This document shows, in pieces, positions 63,568 through 64,000 of a DNA stretch of 64,000 nt. The translations under genes were made by a program, and so were the position numbers. The stretch is from NCBI GenBank assembly GCA_902781315.1, contig CACZIT010000006.1, forward strand, positions 53,730 to 117,729. Reading direction: 5' to 3'. The notes under the pieces were generated by a model. That model made no database searches and was not told the DNA's origin. It saw only the letters and a list, made by a program, of their open reading frames with translations. This stretch comes from an uncultured Prevotellaceae bacterium (lineage in GTDB: Bacteria; Bacteroidota; Bacteroidia; Bacteroidales; Bacteroidaceae). Positions within the stretch are counted from its first letter, which is position 1, and each line of letters opens with the position of its first letter.

Positions 63568-63599
63568 TTTGATTTACAAGAAATAATTATTACTTTTGC
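63568..63599 (+). promoter_or_regulatory. core promoter of the small structured transcript
   Basis: TTTG at 63568-63571, 19-nt spacer, TACTTTTGC at 63591-63599. By the usual distance transcription should start near 63603-63606, the first base of the GGGAA stem. Confidence 0.85.
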
Positions 63600-63603
63600 A
63601 ACA

Positions 63604-63676
63604 TGGGAAGTAGCCCCAGTTCCCAAAATGGATTAAAGGCAGCCCGGTCTGGGGCCAAGCGGGTTGCAATAGGAGG
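63604..63676 (+). ncRNA. structured 5' leader, possible pseudoknot before a Shine-Dalgarno sequence
   Basis: TGGGAA (63604-63609) can pair with TTCCCA (63620-63625). The loop between holds GCCCCAG (63613-63619), which is fully complementary to CTGGGGC (63649-63655). That is the layout of an H-type pseudoknot with a 3-nt first loop. A further stem GCAGCCCG/CGGGTTGC (63639-63646, 63660-63667; one G-U pair) encloses the second pseudoknot strand. AGGAGG (63671-63676) follows at once. I cannot match it to a riboswitch class I know. Structure and function are inference from base pairing alone. Confidence 0.5.
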
Positions 63677-63683
63677 AACAGCT

Positions 63684-63803
63684 ATGAAGAATGGAAGAAA
63701 GAAAGAAGAAGAGTATTTCTTCGAGTATGACAACGTCTACAATCTGGAGCACGACGAACTCCGAGCAGAGTCAGCCTCCGACACTTCTGTCTGGTACAGC
63801 TGA
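63684..63803 (+). CDS. 39-residue small protein with strong ribosome binding site
   Basis: The ORF begins MKNGRKKEEEYFFEYDNVYN and ends SDTSVWYS. It is basic at the start, acidic and aromatic afterwards, with no signal peptide or membrane helix. AGGAGG lies 7 nt before the ATG, an ideal Shine-Dalgarno arrangement that none of the other genes here shows. Codons from the middle on end mainly in G or C like the rest of the genome, which supports real coding. An in-frame ATG at 63603 would give 66 residues but would turn the paired leader into protein and have no leader; I prefer 63684. No family recognised. Confidence 0.6.
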   Translation: MKNGRKKEEEYFFEYDNVYNLEHDELRAESASDTSVWYS

Positions 63804-63829
63804 CAGTTCTTTAAATAAGACATAAAAAG

Positions 63830-63868
63830 GTAAAGGATGAAGGTTTTGGGCCTTCATCCTTTACTTTT
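63830..63868 (+). terminator. terminator of the small transcript
   Basis: GTAAAGGATGAAGG (63830-63843) pairs perfectly with CCTTCATCCTTTAC (63851-63864), followed by T6. The whole unit from the predicted start site is about 260 nt. From here to the window end (63869-64000) I see nothing further. Confidence 0.92.
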
Positions 63869-64000
63869 TTGGGGGGGTGAGATGGCAAGAGTGGCACGAG
63901 GACGCCCCGCTTCCTATGATTTTATCCAAACATATTTAGTTAATATTCTTTAATTCTGTTGTGAGGTCAGCATTTACTCTTCTCTGCATTCTGATGTACT

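Noticed and set aside
63603-63803. 66-residue version of the small ORF starting at 63603
   Set aside because: It would start at the transcription start itself, ignore the strong AGGAGG-ATG pair and turn the paired leader into protein.

Overview
The window looks like chromosomal DNA of a Bacteroidales bacterium, most probably Prevotella in the broad sense (Prevotellaceae). The reasons are SusC/SusD pairs, an ECF sigma/FecR pair, type IX secretion (T9SS)-like C-terminal tails ending in GIYIVGGRKV-type motifs, a hybrid one-protein two-component regulator, and many core promoters of the Bacteroidota form TTTG-N19-20-TAnnTTTGC. Shine-Dalgarno sequences are almost absent. Genes are GC-rich and intergenic DNA is AT-rich. 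I saw no rRNA, tRNA, insertion sequence, prophage or CRISPR array.

Layout. 1-10.2 kb is mainly housekeeping: an OmpH/Skp-like chaperone (cut by the window edge), murI, xerD, aroQ, an O-methyltransferase, a small beta-barrel protein, a very large CotH-kinase/lamin-tail surface protein, recX and prmC. 10.2-20.5 kb is a signal-responsive uptake locus: ECF sigma factor, FecR anti-sigma, SusC with an N-terminal STN domain, SusD, a zinc-peptidase lipoprotein and a DUF4302 lipoprotein. The FecR and SusC genes share a GTACCCG-N15-GTCTT(A/T) promoter that probably belongs to this sigma factor. 20.8-39.2 kb holds two secreted proteins, gdhA, metG, dprA, a TPR hybrid sensor/regulator, coaD, ybeY, a second CotH protein, tryptophanase, a Na/Pi transporter and upp. 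At 39.2-40.9 kb the 5' end of rsmA is joined to the 3' end of a dockerin-type protein, which is either a real deletion or an assembly error.

41.2-51.4 kb contains the most interesting unit. A secreted Omp28-like protein, a WG-repeat protein and a 911-residue secreted protein I cannot assign form a minus-strand operon. Just upstream lie a NarL-type response regulator and its histidine kinase, then a GH18 enzyme. The operon and the response-regulator gene each carry a TCACCT-N4-AGGTGA dyad exactly 61 nt upstream of their -7 boxes, so this looks like a dedicated two-component circuit. 51.5-57.8 kb has a TGS/uridine-kinase protein, a long RluA-type pseudouridine synthase, an AspT/YidE-like transporter and a small secreted protein. 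58.0-63.4 kb is a second SusC/SusD pair without a sensing domain. At 63.57-63.87 kb a short self-contained transcription unit has its own promoter, a possible 5' pseudoknot, a strong Shine-Dalgarno sequence, a 39-codon ORF and a terminator.

Repeats recur at several scales: degenerate 22-bp tandem units at two loci, GC-rich palindromic elements (two of them apparently inside prmC), 7-8 bp microsatellites between genes and once inside the FecR gene, and promoter cassettes with near-identical spacers. All functional calls are by reading the sequence; no database search was run.
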